From NCBI GenBank assembly GCA_027563935.2, contig CM050447.1, forward strand, positions 14,166,501 to 14,230,500: a stretch of DNA of 64,000 bases, read 5' to 3'. Position numbers and translations under genes: made by a program. Below are positions 46,245 through 57,200 of the stretch, in pieces (the first letter of the stretch is position 1; every line of letters begins with the position of its first letter). The DNA comes from Costus lasius (taxonomy: Eukaryota; Streptophyta; Magnoliopsida; Zingiberales; Costaceae). A model generated the notes under the pieces. It did no database searches, was not told where the DNA came from, and was given only the letters and a program-made list of their open reading frames with translations.

Positions 46245-49200
46245 TCAAGCTGGAGCGAAAATATTTGTTAACTTCAGCTTGTCACAGAGTTTTCTAAGTC
46301 TAACAGAACCCAAAGATTTTGTAAAGATATCAGCAACCTGTTCTTCAGACTTGATATATGGAGTGCTAATATCTTTGTTAGTGATGGACTCCTTGATGAA
46401 ATGACAATCCACTTCAATGTGTTTGGTTCGTTCATGAAAAACAGGATTGTTTGCAATGAAGATAGCTGCCTGGTTATCACAAAACATATTCATTGGACTT
46501 GAACACTTCGGCCCACATTCTTGTATAAAATTTTTAAGTCATAGCATCTCACAGACTATTTGGGCCATCGCTTTATACTCAGCTTCACAACTTGACCTGG
46601 CAACCATACTTTGTTTCTTACTTCGCCAAGTTACTAGATTCCCACCAAGATAGGTGCAAAATCCAGAAATAGATTTTCTATCATCCACATTTCCAGCATA
46701 GTCAGCATCAGAATATGTCTCAATATGATTATGTCCATTTTTGTTGTATAGTAAACCTTTTCCGGGAGCATTCTTGATGTACTGAAGAATTCGAATAACA
46801 GCTTCCCAATGACATTGCTTTGGTTTTTGCATAAATTGACTAACAATTTCCACTGCATGAGATATATCGGGTCGAGTAACTGTAAGATAATTAAGTTTGC
46901 CAACAAGCCGTCTGTATTTTGTGGCATCAATATATACAGAGTCCTCATTGTCACTATATTTCTGGTTTGGAACAAGAGGTAAATCTACAGGCTTGCAATC
47001 ACTTAAACCAGCTTTTGTAAGAAGATCCACAACATATTTTCTCTATGATAAAAACGGGCAATTCTGCTGATATGCAATTTTAATTCCCAAAAAATATCTT
47101 GGTTTTCCCAAATCTTTGATAGCGAAATGTGATTGTAAGTGGGACTTGATTTGATTAATACCACTTATATCACTACAGGTGAGTAACATGTCATCCACGT
47201 AAACAGCCGGTATGACAACTCCAGCATCTGATTGACGTACAAAGATAGAATTATCAGCCCGACTATGATAAAAGTTAGCTGATATCATTATCTGAGATAG
47301 TTTATGAAACCAGGCCCGTGGACTCTGCTTAAGGCCATAAATGGACTTATGTAGTTTGCAAACCATCTCCCCCTAGCAACATACCCTGGAGGTTGCTCCA
47401 TATAAACATCCTCAGAAAGATCACCATAGAGGAAGGCATTAGTGACATCCATTTGATGGAGAGGCCAATCACTGTTAATAGCCATAGATAATAGAGGCCG
47501 AACAGAATTAAGACGGACCACGGGGGAAAAGGTATCAATATAATCAATCCCATAAACCTGAGAATAACCCTTAGCAACCAGGCGAGCCTTGTGGCGAGCA
47601 ATAGAGCCATTGGGGTTATACTTAATCGTGTACACCCAACGACATGGAACAATCCGAGCACTAAGAGGAGGAGGAACCAATGACCATGTCTCGCGAGACT
47701 GTAAGGCAGCAATTTCAACATCCATAGCTTGCTTCCACTCAGGAATGATTATAGCCTGTAAATGTGAATGTGGCAGAGAACTAGAGGAAAGGGCAACAGA
47801 AAAGACCTGATAACGAGAAGATAACTGAGCAAAGGAAACATAATCAGAGATAGGGTACCGAGGGGCTGTACGACGTCCTTTCCGTAACGCGATAGGAAGA
47901 TCCACACCAGGATCGGCGGACGAAGAAGGAGCGGCAGGAGGGGGGCGCGGGCGTTGGCTATAGACCTGTAAGGGAACATATGAAGCATCATGCGAAGGAC
48001 TATGAGCTGGAAGAAGAAGAGGAACAAGAAGACGAACAGGAGAAACAGAAGACGCCAAACTGGACGAGGAAGGCAAGGTAAAGAAAGATTGAGACTCATC
48101 AAAGGTCACATCCATGCTAACAAAAGTACGACCAGAACTCGGGTTGAAGCAACGATACCCCTTTTGAGTACGAGAATAGCCAACGAAAACACAACGAGTA
48201 GCACGAGGGCACAACTTGTCAATGCTAGGTGAAAAAACATGAACATAACACAAACATCCAAACACACGAGGGGTAAGGGAAAACGGAACCTTGGATGGAA
48301 AGAAGAGAAAAAGGAGAGTCACCAGCAAGAACAGGAGTACGAACTCGATTAATGAGAAAGGAAGCCGTAAGAACAGCATCAGGCCAAAAAGAGCGAGGAA
48401 CCTGCATGTGAAAGAGAAGAGTCCGAGCAACATCAAGCAAGTGCCGATTCTTGCGTTCAGCAATGTCATTCTGTGCTGAGGTATAGCTACACGTAGTTTG
48501 ATGCACAATGCCATGAGACTGACAAAAGGATGTGAATTGAGCACTATTATACTCGAGGGCATTATCAGAACGCAATTGTTTGATAGAAATATCAAATTGA
48601 GTTTTTATTTCAGCATAAAACTTGCAAAATACATCAAAAAGTTCCGACCGTGTCGTCAAAATGTAACACCAACACATACGAGAGAAGTCATCAATAAAAG
48701 TGACAAAATATTTGTGACCCTCACGACCAGGAACCGGACTAGGTCCCCAAACATCAGAATGTATAAGAGTAAAGGGAAGCAAACTTCTAGTGGTGGACTG
48801 ACGAGGTAACGAAATGCGATGATGTTTGCCAAGTTGGCAAGCATCACAGGTGAACAGCGGTGGAGACGACAACGACAAGAACTGCTGTAGGCGAGCTGGT
48901 GAGGGGTGACCAAGACGACAATGCCACTGAAAGGAAGAGACCACAGCGGATGAGAATGCACGAGGAAGCGAGGAGGCATTGAGGATATAGACACCACCAC
49001 ACCTAGGCCCCCCACCAATCGTCTTCTTCGTCTTTAGATCCTGAAAAAGACAATGAGAAAAAAGAAAGGTGACACTGCTATGGCATTGTTGTGTAAAAGG
49101 ATAGACAGAAAATAAATTGACAGGGAATTGAGGAATATATAAAATATCAGAAAGGACAACAGTAGTGAAAATAGGAACTGTCCCAATACCACGGACAGGA

Positions 49201-49838
49201 ACCAAAGGACCATCGGCAATGGAAACAAGAGCATAAGATCCCTCAGTAGATAAGGAAACAAACAGGTCGCGATTACCTGTCATATGAGCAGAGGCACCTG
49301 AATCAATAATCCAAGTGTTGCCAGAGGAAGAAGCTATACCAGATCCCGGAGTAGAAGAAGCTATGAAGGTAGAAGGTCCTGCATTACTAGTAGAAGCAGA
49401 CTGGAGCAACCGATCATACTCCTCTGTGGATATAGTAACAGTCTTGTCCATATTTGAACTAGAACTAGTGGCCGAATGAATGGAGTCAGTAGCCACCTGG
49501 GCCTGAGGACGACCGAATTTCTGCCAACAACGATCTGGAGTATGGTTGGTGCGCCCACAATGAGAACACGGCGAGAAGATGCGACCACGACCCCGGCCCC
49601 GACCAGGTACACGACCTCGGCCACCCATGTAAGGAGCACGTGGAACTGCCATTGCACTGGGCGTGTCCTTGGGTTGGGAGGACCCAGAGACGCGCAAGAG
49701 ACGAGAGAATGCAGCCTGAAGGGTGGTAACAGTAGAGTCCACAAGTAACTGAGAGCCAAGAGCAGAGTACTGAGAATTAAGAGACGACAAATATTTGGCT
49801 ACTAGAAACTCCTGCCGTTGTTGAAGAACAACCTCCAT
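46245..49838 (-). pseudogene. pol (with the gag zinc knuckle) of the Ale-like copia element
   Basis: From 49,838 downward: zinc knuckle C-S-H-C-G-R-T-N-H, then protease I-I-D-S-G-A-S-A-H-M. The integrase zinc site (C-R-L-G-H-P, C-D-A-C-Q-L-G-K) and core ([21 protein letters not shown]) follow. After a frameshift near 48,290 come the G-Y-S-R-T-Q-K-G-Y block and RT. A second shift lies near 47,370; then [12 protein letters not shown] and an intact Y-V-D-D. TAG near 47,040 and TGA near 46,540 split the RNase H part ([19 protein letters not shown]). Domains are well preserved, so decay is recent. Confidence 0.9.
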
Positions 49839-49859
49839 ATCAATAGAAGGAGGATGATA

Positions 49860-50309
49860 CTAGCATAGTTCATCCCATTTTCCTTGTAATAAAGCATAAT
49901 ACTCTTGTGGCGTACGATCTTCTTGCTGCATATTGATGATCTCCTCATAAAGACGAAGAATATGACTGAGATTTTGTTTGGGAGCATAAGTATTGTTCAA
50001 GAACTCCCATGCCGCTTTAGTAGACTTGTGGTACATAACCGTAGGTGCAATTTTGTGATCCATGCTATAGAGTAAAAGATTGAGCACAGCCATATCAGAG
50101 CGGCGCCAAAGTTCATAAGATGAATCCGTAGAAAGGGGAGCAGCATGGGTGAGGTGATGCTCCTTGCCGTGAGATCCCAAATAAAGACGCACGGATTGAG
50201 ACCACAAAGGAAAATTAGTGCCATCAAATTTTACAATAGTGACTCCAAGAAGAGAGCCAGATTTGATCTCAGTACTAGAAGTAATAGGGTCCATCTGAAA
50301 TAAGTGCAC
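49860..50309 (-). pseudogene. gag N-terminal part of the Ale-like copia element
   Basis: 149 residues, M-D-P-I-T-S-S to K-W-D-E-L-C, a copia gag domain with F-D-G-T-N-F-P-L-W, A-A-W-E-F-L-N-N-T-Y and Y-A-L-L-Q-G-K-W-D-E-L. It ends in TAG (49,860-49,862), which is in frame with the ATG of the next frame at 49,838. A single C-to-T change from CAG would explain it. Confidence 0.85.
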
Positions 50310-51009
50310 GGCACTAAAGAAAAGATCTCACTCAAAAGCAAGGAGACAAGAGAACACAGTGAAAAACTACTGCTCCATAAAACTCCAATAGATTATCACG
50401 TTAGCATGGCATTGGAATAATATCGGCTGAATAGAAAGATACCAATAAAACAGAATCGTGACAGATGTTGGATGAAACCGGCTGGATGTAAGAAACTTGA
50501 TGTTGGCCGGCGGCTTTCAAGCGGACGAGGACTTCGATGGAGTCGTGGACCTTGTCGCTGGCGACTATTGGAGATGGCGGTGCCGCGGGGACAATTCCCA
50601 GCGAGGAGGAAGTGACGGCTGGCGATTGTGGGAAGTGGCTGGCGACTTGATGAAAGCGACGACGAGAAGATTTGGGCGGCGTCCACAAGAAGATTGGGAC
50701 AGCGGCAGCGTCCAGGTCTGGCAGCAGTGGCGTGTTGATCTGGCGGCGGCGAAGCACAGGCGAAAGAAAGAGGCGGGTGGCGGAAGGGTGATGAGCAGTG
50801 GAAATTGACATTACGCAGAAGAAGCAGGCGTTGGCGTAGATACTTGATCTTGTGGAAGAAGCAGGCGTTGGCGGCTAACGACAAGAGTTGCAGTGGAAGG
50901 AAGAGGAAAATTGAGGAAGAGGAAGCGGCTGGTGAATGGCGACTGGTAGCGGCGGAAGGGTAGAGAGATGAAGGAGGCGGAAGGGTGGAGAGGAGAAAAA
51001 AAAAAACTT
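50310..51009 (-). other. GC-rich untranslated leader of the Ale-like element
   Basis: About 700 bp between the primer-binding site and gag, richer in G and C than the rest of the element, with GAAGAAGCAGGCGTTGGCG-type repeats near 50,820-50,875. A 208-codon serine/proline-rich frame spans it but resembles nothing known to me. Confidence 0.6.
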
Positions 51010-51021
51010 GCTCTGATACCA

Positions 51022-51174
51022 AGTTAGGGTTTGATCAAGCAAAAATCATCTTCATTAGAAAGGAAAAGGTAATAAATATACAAGCTTAATGGGTATTGAA
51101 TACTAAGCCAAAACCCAATAAAGGAAAATAACCACAAGCAAGATAAACTCTAATAATAATAATAAACTCTAACA
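51022..51174 (-). repeat. 5' LTR of the Ale-like copia element
   Basis: 153 bp. On the coding strand it begins TGTTAGAG and ends CCTAACT, followed without gap by the tRNA-Met primer-binding site. Confidence 0.92.
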
Positions 51175-51179
51175 CAATA

Positions 51180-52065
51180 ATTCATATCCTATGAAGAGAA
51201 GTTATGGTGTGAAAGGTGAAACTCTGCCCAATCAAACAATCACATAGGTAACAAAGGATAAAGAAACCAGCACATGATGGCTTCCTAGTGCTGTTGCATA
51301 CTTGGGTGGTGAGGGCAAAAATTGTGGAGCGAGGGTGGCAGATCAAAAATGGCGAAGTTGGCAGTGGAAGGCAAGCACCAAGAGAAAATGGCAGAGTAGG
51401 TGGCGGAGGAAGAGCACAAGTAGTGTATGACAGAGAAAGTCATGCATCGAGTGCCGAATGAGAATGACAAAGCAGGTGGCGGAGCACGAGCAAGAGCTAT
51501 CAACGATGAGCATGAGATGTTGGGGAAGGAAGGAGGTGGGCGACCGAGAAAGAAAGGTAAGACACATCAATGTACCATGCCAAATGCACCCTAAAGTTAT
51601 GCACACAGGACATCAAAAGGCCAAGGACTCTTGTTGCCCAATGTGCCCAAAGTTTATGCACAAAGGACATCAAAATAGGCTGATGACTCTTGTTAGAGTG
51701 CCCTGCATGTGTACCTAGCTTGTAATCAGAGGTATAATGCTATCTTTTTGGTACCCAACATATTTATTAAATTTAATTAGATATGTCATCTAAATATCTA
51801 TATTAGTTATATGTAAATATCTATATTAGTATAATATATATAACTAAAAATAGTGTAGCGAGTGATGATCAAACTCACCCGCCAGCGCACACTTTTCCAG
51901 CCACAACAGTGAAAACAGGTTTTTGCTGTTTTGTTTTTATTGATCAATACATAAAATTTACCACTCACAATGACCGGACTATGAATGACCGCTTATAGTC
52001 CGCCCCAGCAAGCAGTAAGCACAACAGCGCCAAACAGGGCCTAAAGTAGGCATTGTTCTAATCAC
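51180..52065. other. Intergenic with small duplications
   Basis: 51,595-51,700 holds two degenerate units of about 57 bp (AAAGTTATGCACA / GGACATCAAAA). 51,855-52,040 ends in an AGGCCCTGTTTGGCGC motif on the minus strand, which resembles a MITE terminus, but no matching opposite end was found. No gene recognised. Confidence 0.4.
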
Positions 52066-53345
52066 ACAAAGCTTGAACAAGCTTAAACTCGTATTCACAA
52101 TTTTTTCCAAAACAAAATAAGTTCTTGCTACAATTGTCAATAGTGAGATCAATCAAAAATTGACACCATCCAAAGTTGGTTTACAACAGATCCACAAAAT
52201 TACAGTTTACAAATTTATCTCATTTGCTATATAATTCCACAACAAAAATATTCTAACATAAGGTGGCCGCTATCTAACCACTAATATGTTGGCTGAACCA
52301 AATTTGAACTTGGAGTCAAACAAAGGGTGTTAGTTGAAAAAGCTAAGTAGGAATCACAATGTGCATGCAAGAATAGAAGGATAAGCAATTTAAAATCTAT
52401 CAACTCAATATGGCAGTAAATCATAATATCAAAATACATAACATAGTAAAATGTTCAAGCTTATCATGAATGAACACAACTAATATTACCCTAGTTATGC
52501 AAATAAACTAGGTAGAGTCCTACATGTATATTGTGTAGGGTTGAGAGTTCAGAAATAAATTCTGTAAAAAAATTTCTGAAGCTACGGCCATATACTAATT
52601 AAAGGAAAATAACAAGATAAAAACAAATGCTTCAACATCACAGTGTACAATCGACACTATTCTAGTCCGAAAACTGATTTCCAATTGATACTGTATATCA
52701 CACAAAGACGGGTCAACTAATAAGCAAAAAGATGAAGCGAATAATAACACTTATATGCAAGAATAAAAAATCAAAGGAAAGATTAAATTTAGCATCTCAA
52801 CTACAGGAAACGACAAACAATTTAATATAGAAATGATTTTGAAACCAAAACAGCCAGACCCAATCGATCAGTGCATAAATCATATCTGAGTAAGAACCAC
52901 CCCGCCTTGACCCTATCTAAGAACGTTCAAACCCTTCTGTGGCATACAAGCATTCGAAAACAAAATGACAGGAAGAAATCTCTCTAATACTTCACAAGGG
53001 CTACATGCGGCTTTGGTGACAACAAGAATCAAGAAAAGCATAGACAGGAAATCAGCAAGAGGCTTACCGTACCTTCTGCTGCGAGAAAGAAAGAAGAAGA
53101 GTAGGAGATCAACCCGGAAATATATGTGGCTCGTTGAGAAGAAGCGATGCGGGTGCTTGCCAAGAACTAATCGTCGCCTCTACATGCTTCTCCACACCAC
53201 AGCAAGAAGAGGCTCGCTGGAATCTCCTGTAGCACCCTTGCCAACGGAAGAAATTGTTGGCCTTGGTTCAAGCGAGTAGAGGGTTTTCCGGTGGTTTCGA
53301 GTAGCGAAAGGGAAGAAATTAATGAAGGAAAGGAGTTTCGACGTT
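52066..53345 (-). promoter_or_regulatory. Promoter, 5'UTR exon and intron start of the RNase P-like gene, copy B
   Basis: A 1.28-kb block matching copy A (33,163-33,500 plus 43,345-44,260) without the insertions. On the minus strand a TTTATATG motif near 53,347-53,354 precedes the exon-like stretch (about 53,320 to 53,068), followed by a GTAAGC donor homologous to that of copy A. It lacks the coding exons, so it is an orphan promoter or a far-upstream alternative one. Confidence 0.6.
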
Positions 53346-53427
53346 TCATATAAAATGTTTTGGGCTAATTTATAATTTAGTCCAGTATTTTGGCCCAGTA
53401 TGAGATTGGGCCCATTATTAGGTACTT

Positions 53428-54258
53428 TGGATATGTAACCTGGTTTAGCATTCCTCCAATCTCAACCCAAAGTAAGGTCAAGACATACAAGTACGAAGTC
53501 CAAGTAGGAGATTGGGCCTACTATTGGGCCAATGGTACTCTAATTTGGATTTTCAATTTGGCTTAGCATTCGTCCAATTTCAATGCAAAAGTAAGGTCGA
53601 ATTGAGCAGTCGATTCGTAGTTCCAAGCAAGCTCCAGTAAATATGAACCGAACCGAGTCTGATAAATTTCGAATCAAAGATCTGTATATATTTCCATCAC
53701 TCATCACTCAATCTCAGTGATAAACATTCTGTTAAGTCAACTTCTATAAATAAAATATTTTAAAAGGAATAAGATTGTGTCAAAATGTAACATATTAAGA
53801 AATTTGAAGGCAGTCTATCGTGAAAGTAAATAAAATATGACAAAATGCTGCATGAATTAGAAGATTTGTCAACGAACTTTCAATTGATACTCTGTATTAT
53901 CCAGAGATAAAAAAAATCACATTGTTACGAAGAGATGAAAAGTAATAGCTCTCTCATTCTTCAGACTTTAACTCAAAAATAAAAGAATTATTTTTCTATT
54001 AGATACAATCAGGTTCAGTGATTTGGAAGTCAACTGAATTATGCTTTCAGCTGTACAAGCACAAAACTATAGAGGCTGAAATGGGGAGTAAATGGCAGGA
54101 TCTTGCAGCTCCAAGAACCCAGGAGGCTCTGTGAGCCTCCTGTCACTAAATTCAAAATATACAGTTAGATGATGCCAAACACAGGCCTGCAAAGAAGTGC
54201 TGTTCTACAGAGGTGAAGATCAGAGTAATCAACATGTACAGTTCCAAACCATATGCTT
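53428..54258. other. Intergenic; a partial tandem duplication and a hairpin
   Basis: 53,398-53,480 and 53,502-53,600 are degenerate tandem copies (TTAGCATTC-(C/G)-TCCAAT and AGATTGGGCC in each). 53,640-54,115 shows nothing. A hairpin at 54,120-54,142 lies about 120 bp past the CorA stop codon. Confidence 0.5.
54120..54142. other. Perfect 10-bp hairpin downstream of the CorA-like gene
   Basis: CAGGAGGCTC-TGT-GAGCCTCCTG, fully paired with a 3-base loop. It sits in the probable 3'UTR or termination region of the minus-strand CorA-like gene. Role unknown. Confidence 0.6.
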
Positions 54259-57200
54259 TCAAATGCGCATGTAACTATTTCCGCAATGAAAGCCACTACG
54301 CTGAAAGGTTTTCCTCAAGAAGGACATTCTATTGATCGACCAACTCCTCTTGATGGCGTGCCGCCTGCGCCACGCGGTCAGACGTGCGTAGAGCGTCGGG
54401 AAGGCGAAGGCGACGAGAAGCAGAAACAGCATCAGACCACAGAGGATCATCACATTTCGGAAACCATCTTGCTGAGCAGGATCTCTCTGCGCTGTCCACG
54501 GCACGCCACCAACATTCATTCCAAATACTGCGGAAGTCAACGGGGGAATGTCACATGAGCATTGTTATGCAATAAATTTGTTCTGAAATTTAAGGAAATC
54601 ATATCGCTGGAAAAGAACGGACAACTTACTTCCTGTAATAATGGATAAAGGAAGGAAGATCATGGAGAGGAAAGAAAGATAATAAAGCTTGCGATTTATT
54701 TGCTCTGATTGCCAGCTATCGAGACCGGCTTGAATTGCTGTAACCTGGTTGACTATGAATCCCAAATTCTCTTTTAGCCTCCTAAGGCGACCTATTAGTT
54801 CTTCAAGAGCAATGATGTCTTCATTTGCAAACCAACTTTTGGTTGAACATTTTTCCTTTACTCGTGGGAATACTTGTTCTCCATGAGAAACAACCTGGAT
54901 TGAAAGATGATCAAGGGAAAGAAACACTTATAATCCTCACGAAACAAGCCGCAATATATTATCAACAGCAAAAAGGGCATTGACATATATATGGAGACAA
55001 ACTATTCTCCTGTTAGTTGCCTACATGTAGGACAGTAGGAGGCACATAAGATAAGGTGTCATTTACTGTAAAAGAAATTAGGAACACACTTGCAAGAGGC
55101 GTTGCAAATTCAAATGCATTTTGGGAAATCTTCTGTCGTCCAACATTTGTTTCTTCAATGCAGAACCACCTGCATTTATTAATAGGTGCCACTCAGAAAT
55201 TACGATGCATATATGGCATATTGATTGTTCAATGAACATTACAATGAAAAGCAAGCAGATCAAAGTGGGGGTTCTGATTTACTAGATAAAGACTCTTCTT
55301 TCTTTAGTAGAATATATCATACATGTACTAATCAATATCAATAAAAAGTAAAATGGAAGAATTTTTATGCTTCTATTATGGCTAGGCAATGGAGACAACA
55401 CATTGAGACCTCCTTAAAGTTATAACAATGGAGTTTCGTTGATTTCACGACATGGTGGCCTATCCTTTTCAAGATGAAAATTTAAGTTTTCAGATATTCT
55501 TTGTAGAAATCATATCATATACTGAAACAAAAAATATTCATCGTAAATGAAGAGAAATGTATGGGCGTTAAAGATCATCAGTCATGGTTTAGGGTTCAGG
55601 TGATTAAACTAAATCTATTGAAGGACACACTAACTGCATTTCGGTGTTTACATCTACTGGGGGCTTGGAATATTTATCATCTGAACATTATTAATCTGTT
55701 GTTTCAACTTTTGATGAAAATTTGAGACCTTTTACGTGATAGTGTTGAAGTCAGCATCATATAGATATCAAAAGAGCTCATTTTTAGAAATAGCTGCTTC
55801 TTGTACCAAAAAGATATATAACCGATCTCTTGGCTTATTTACCTTAAAATGCTTACACCAAACAAAATAATAATAATAATACGGCTGTCATTTTGTATTA
55901 TGACCGAATAATTTTGATAAGTTTAAGCAACTTGCTTAAGATATATGTATACAAATTACAATGGTGAACTTCTGACAGAAATCTTAGATCACTCTTAATG
56001 TTTGTGCTCCTTGTACAGCTTAGTATTTTTCTCATGACTAAACTACCTCAATGATCTATAGCCCTTAGGTTTCTTTTTGTGACAGTATGCTCATTTAGGG
56101 TATGTTTTATTGGGGAGAAAGAAAAGAAAAATAGAAAGAAAACTTTTCTTTTTCTTGATTTATTGAAAAGGTTGATTTGCAGGAGAAGAAAAGGGGACCA
56201 CTTTTCTCCCCTTTTTTGTTCTCTCCAAAAAAGAGAGAAAACATTTCTCTCCAAAATGGGACCACTTTTCTTTCTATTTATTTTTCTTTCTTTCTTCTTT
56301 ACTCTTCTCTCTTTTTTTCTTGCCCCCCAATAAAATAAACCCTTACTGTCCTTAATTTCAAATTTTCTCAATTTCAGCTTCTAGATAAGATTTAGTTTTC
56401 CTCTTCACAATCTTTGATATTCTAAGACAACTTCGAAATACTTTCTTCTCCTTTTCCTGCAATTACTCTAATGTTGAAAAGCATTGAACGTGGAAAATTA
56501 TAGTTTTACTTAATTGTCATGGTTATTATTAATTATATAGTATTTACTAGGTTTAAAGTAATGTAACAGGTGCAGTGTACATAATAAGGTGTAGTGTATA
56601 TAGTTTATTTTAATCTGTCCTCTTATCCATGCTCCAACTTTTGTCATCAAATTTGAAAGTTTCAGGCTTGTGCTCTCTTTGATTGTTGTGTTTGAGTTTC
56701 ACTTTGCTTTATCACCATCTGAGTTACTAAGTCACATGTTATACCAAATCATGCTACTCCAAGCCCTCTCTACACCTCCTAAGAACATCATTCACATCCA
56801 TGTGGACAACCAATCACCAGTCCTCCCCACACTACAACGTTCTACCCATTTTGCAAGCTCTGATTTGTGTTTGGTGCTTCTTCTATTTCCAATTTGATGC
56901 TTGTACTAAACTCAACATCCTCAATGTGCATCAACAGCCAAAACACCTCCTCAATGTACAAAGCTATGTCGCCAAGTTACTTTGTTTAAGTTGTGTCATT
57001 GAACAAGGTAACTACCAATTCCCCTGCATTGCCACAATTCTGCAAGTTACCATGATCTCTAGGTAGCAATGAAGGGGTCACCTGGTTCTACAAGAACAGG
57101 TTGTACAAGAACAGGGCCTCACTAGTGCTTCGTCTTCTTCATGCATGTTGTGTCTGGTCTCTGGCCTCCACTTGTGCCTATTGCACGAGAGTAACTTTTT

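Larger units (their letters stand above)
46085..51174 (-). mobile_element. Ty1/copia retrotransposon (Ale-like) with TG...CT termini
   Basis: 5.09 kb on the minus strand with a 5-bp target duplication CAATA (46,080-46,084 and 51,175-51,179). The two 153-bp LTRs differ at only about three bases. Read on the coding strand they begin TGTTA and end CTAACT, so the terminal pair is TG...CT. The primer-binding site TGGTATCAGAGC abuts the 5' LTR (51,010-51,021) and a GAGGGGGAG polypurine tract abuts the 3' LTR (46,238-46,248). Short LTRs and size suggest the Ale lineage. Two frameshifts and three stops make it non-autonomous now. Confidence 0.93.

Noticed and set aside
50396..51022. 208-codon serine/proline-rich frame in the copia leader
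   Set aside because: It starts at the primer-binding site on a non-ATG codon and matches no family known to me. Kept only as a compositional curiosity.
51285..51718. Overlapping frames of 70-87 codons on both strands
   Set aside because: Built on small tandem duplications, no domain, opposite-strand overlap.
51855..52040. MITE suggested by an AGGCCCTGTTTGG-like end
   Set aside because: No matching inverted end or target duplication was found on the other side.
52965..53279. 104-codon plus-strand frame in promoter copy B
   Set aside because: It is antisense to the duplicated 5'UTR exon and is not preserved as a frame in copy A.
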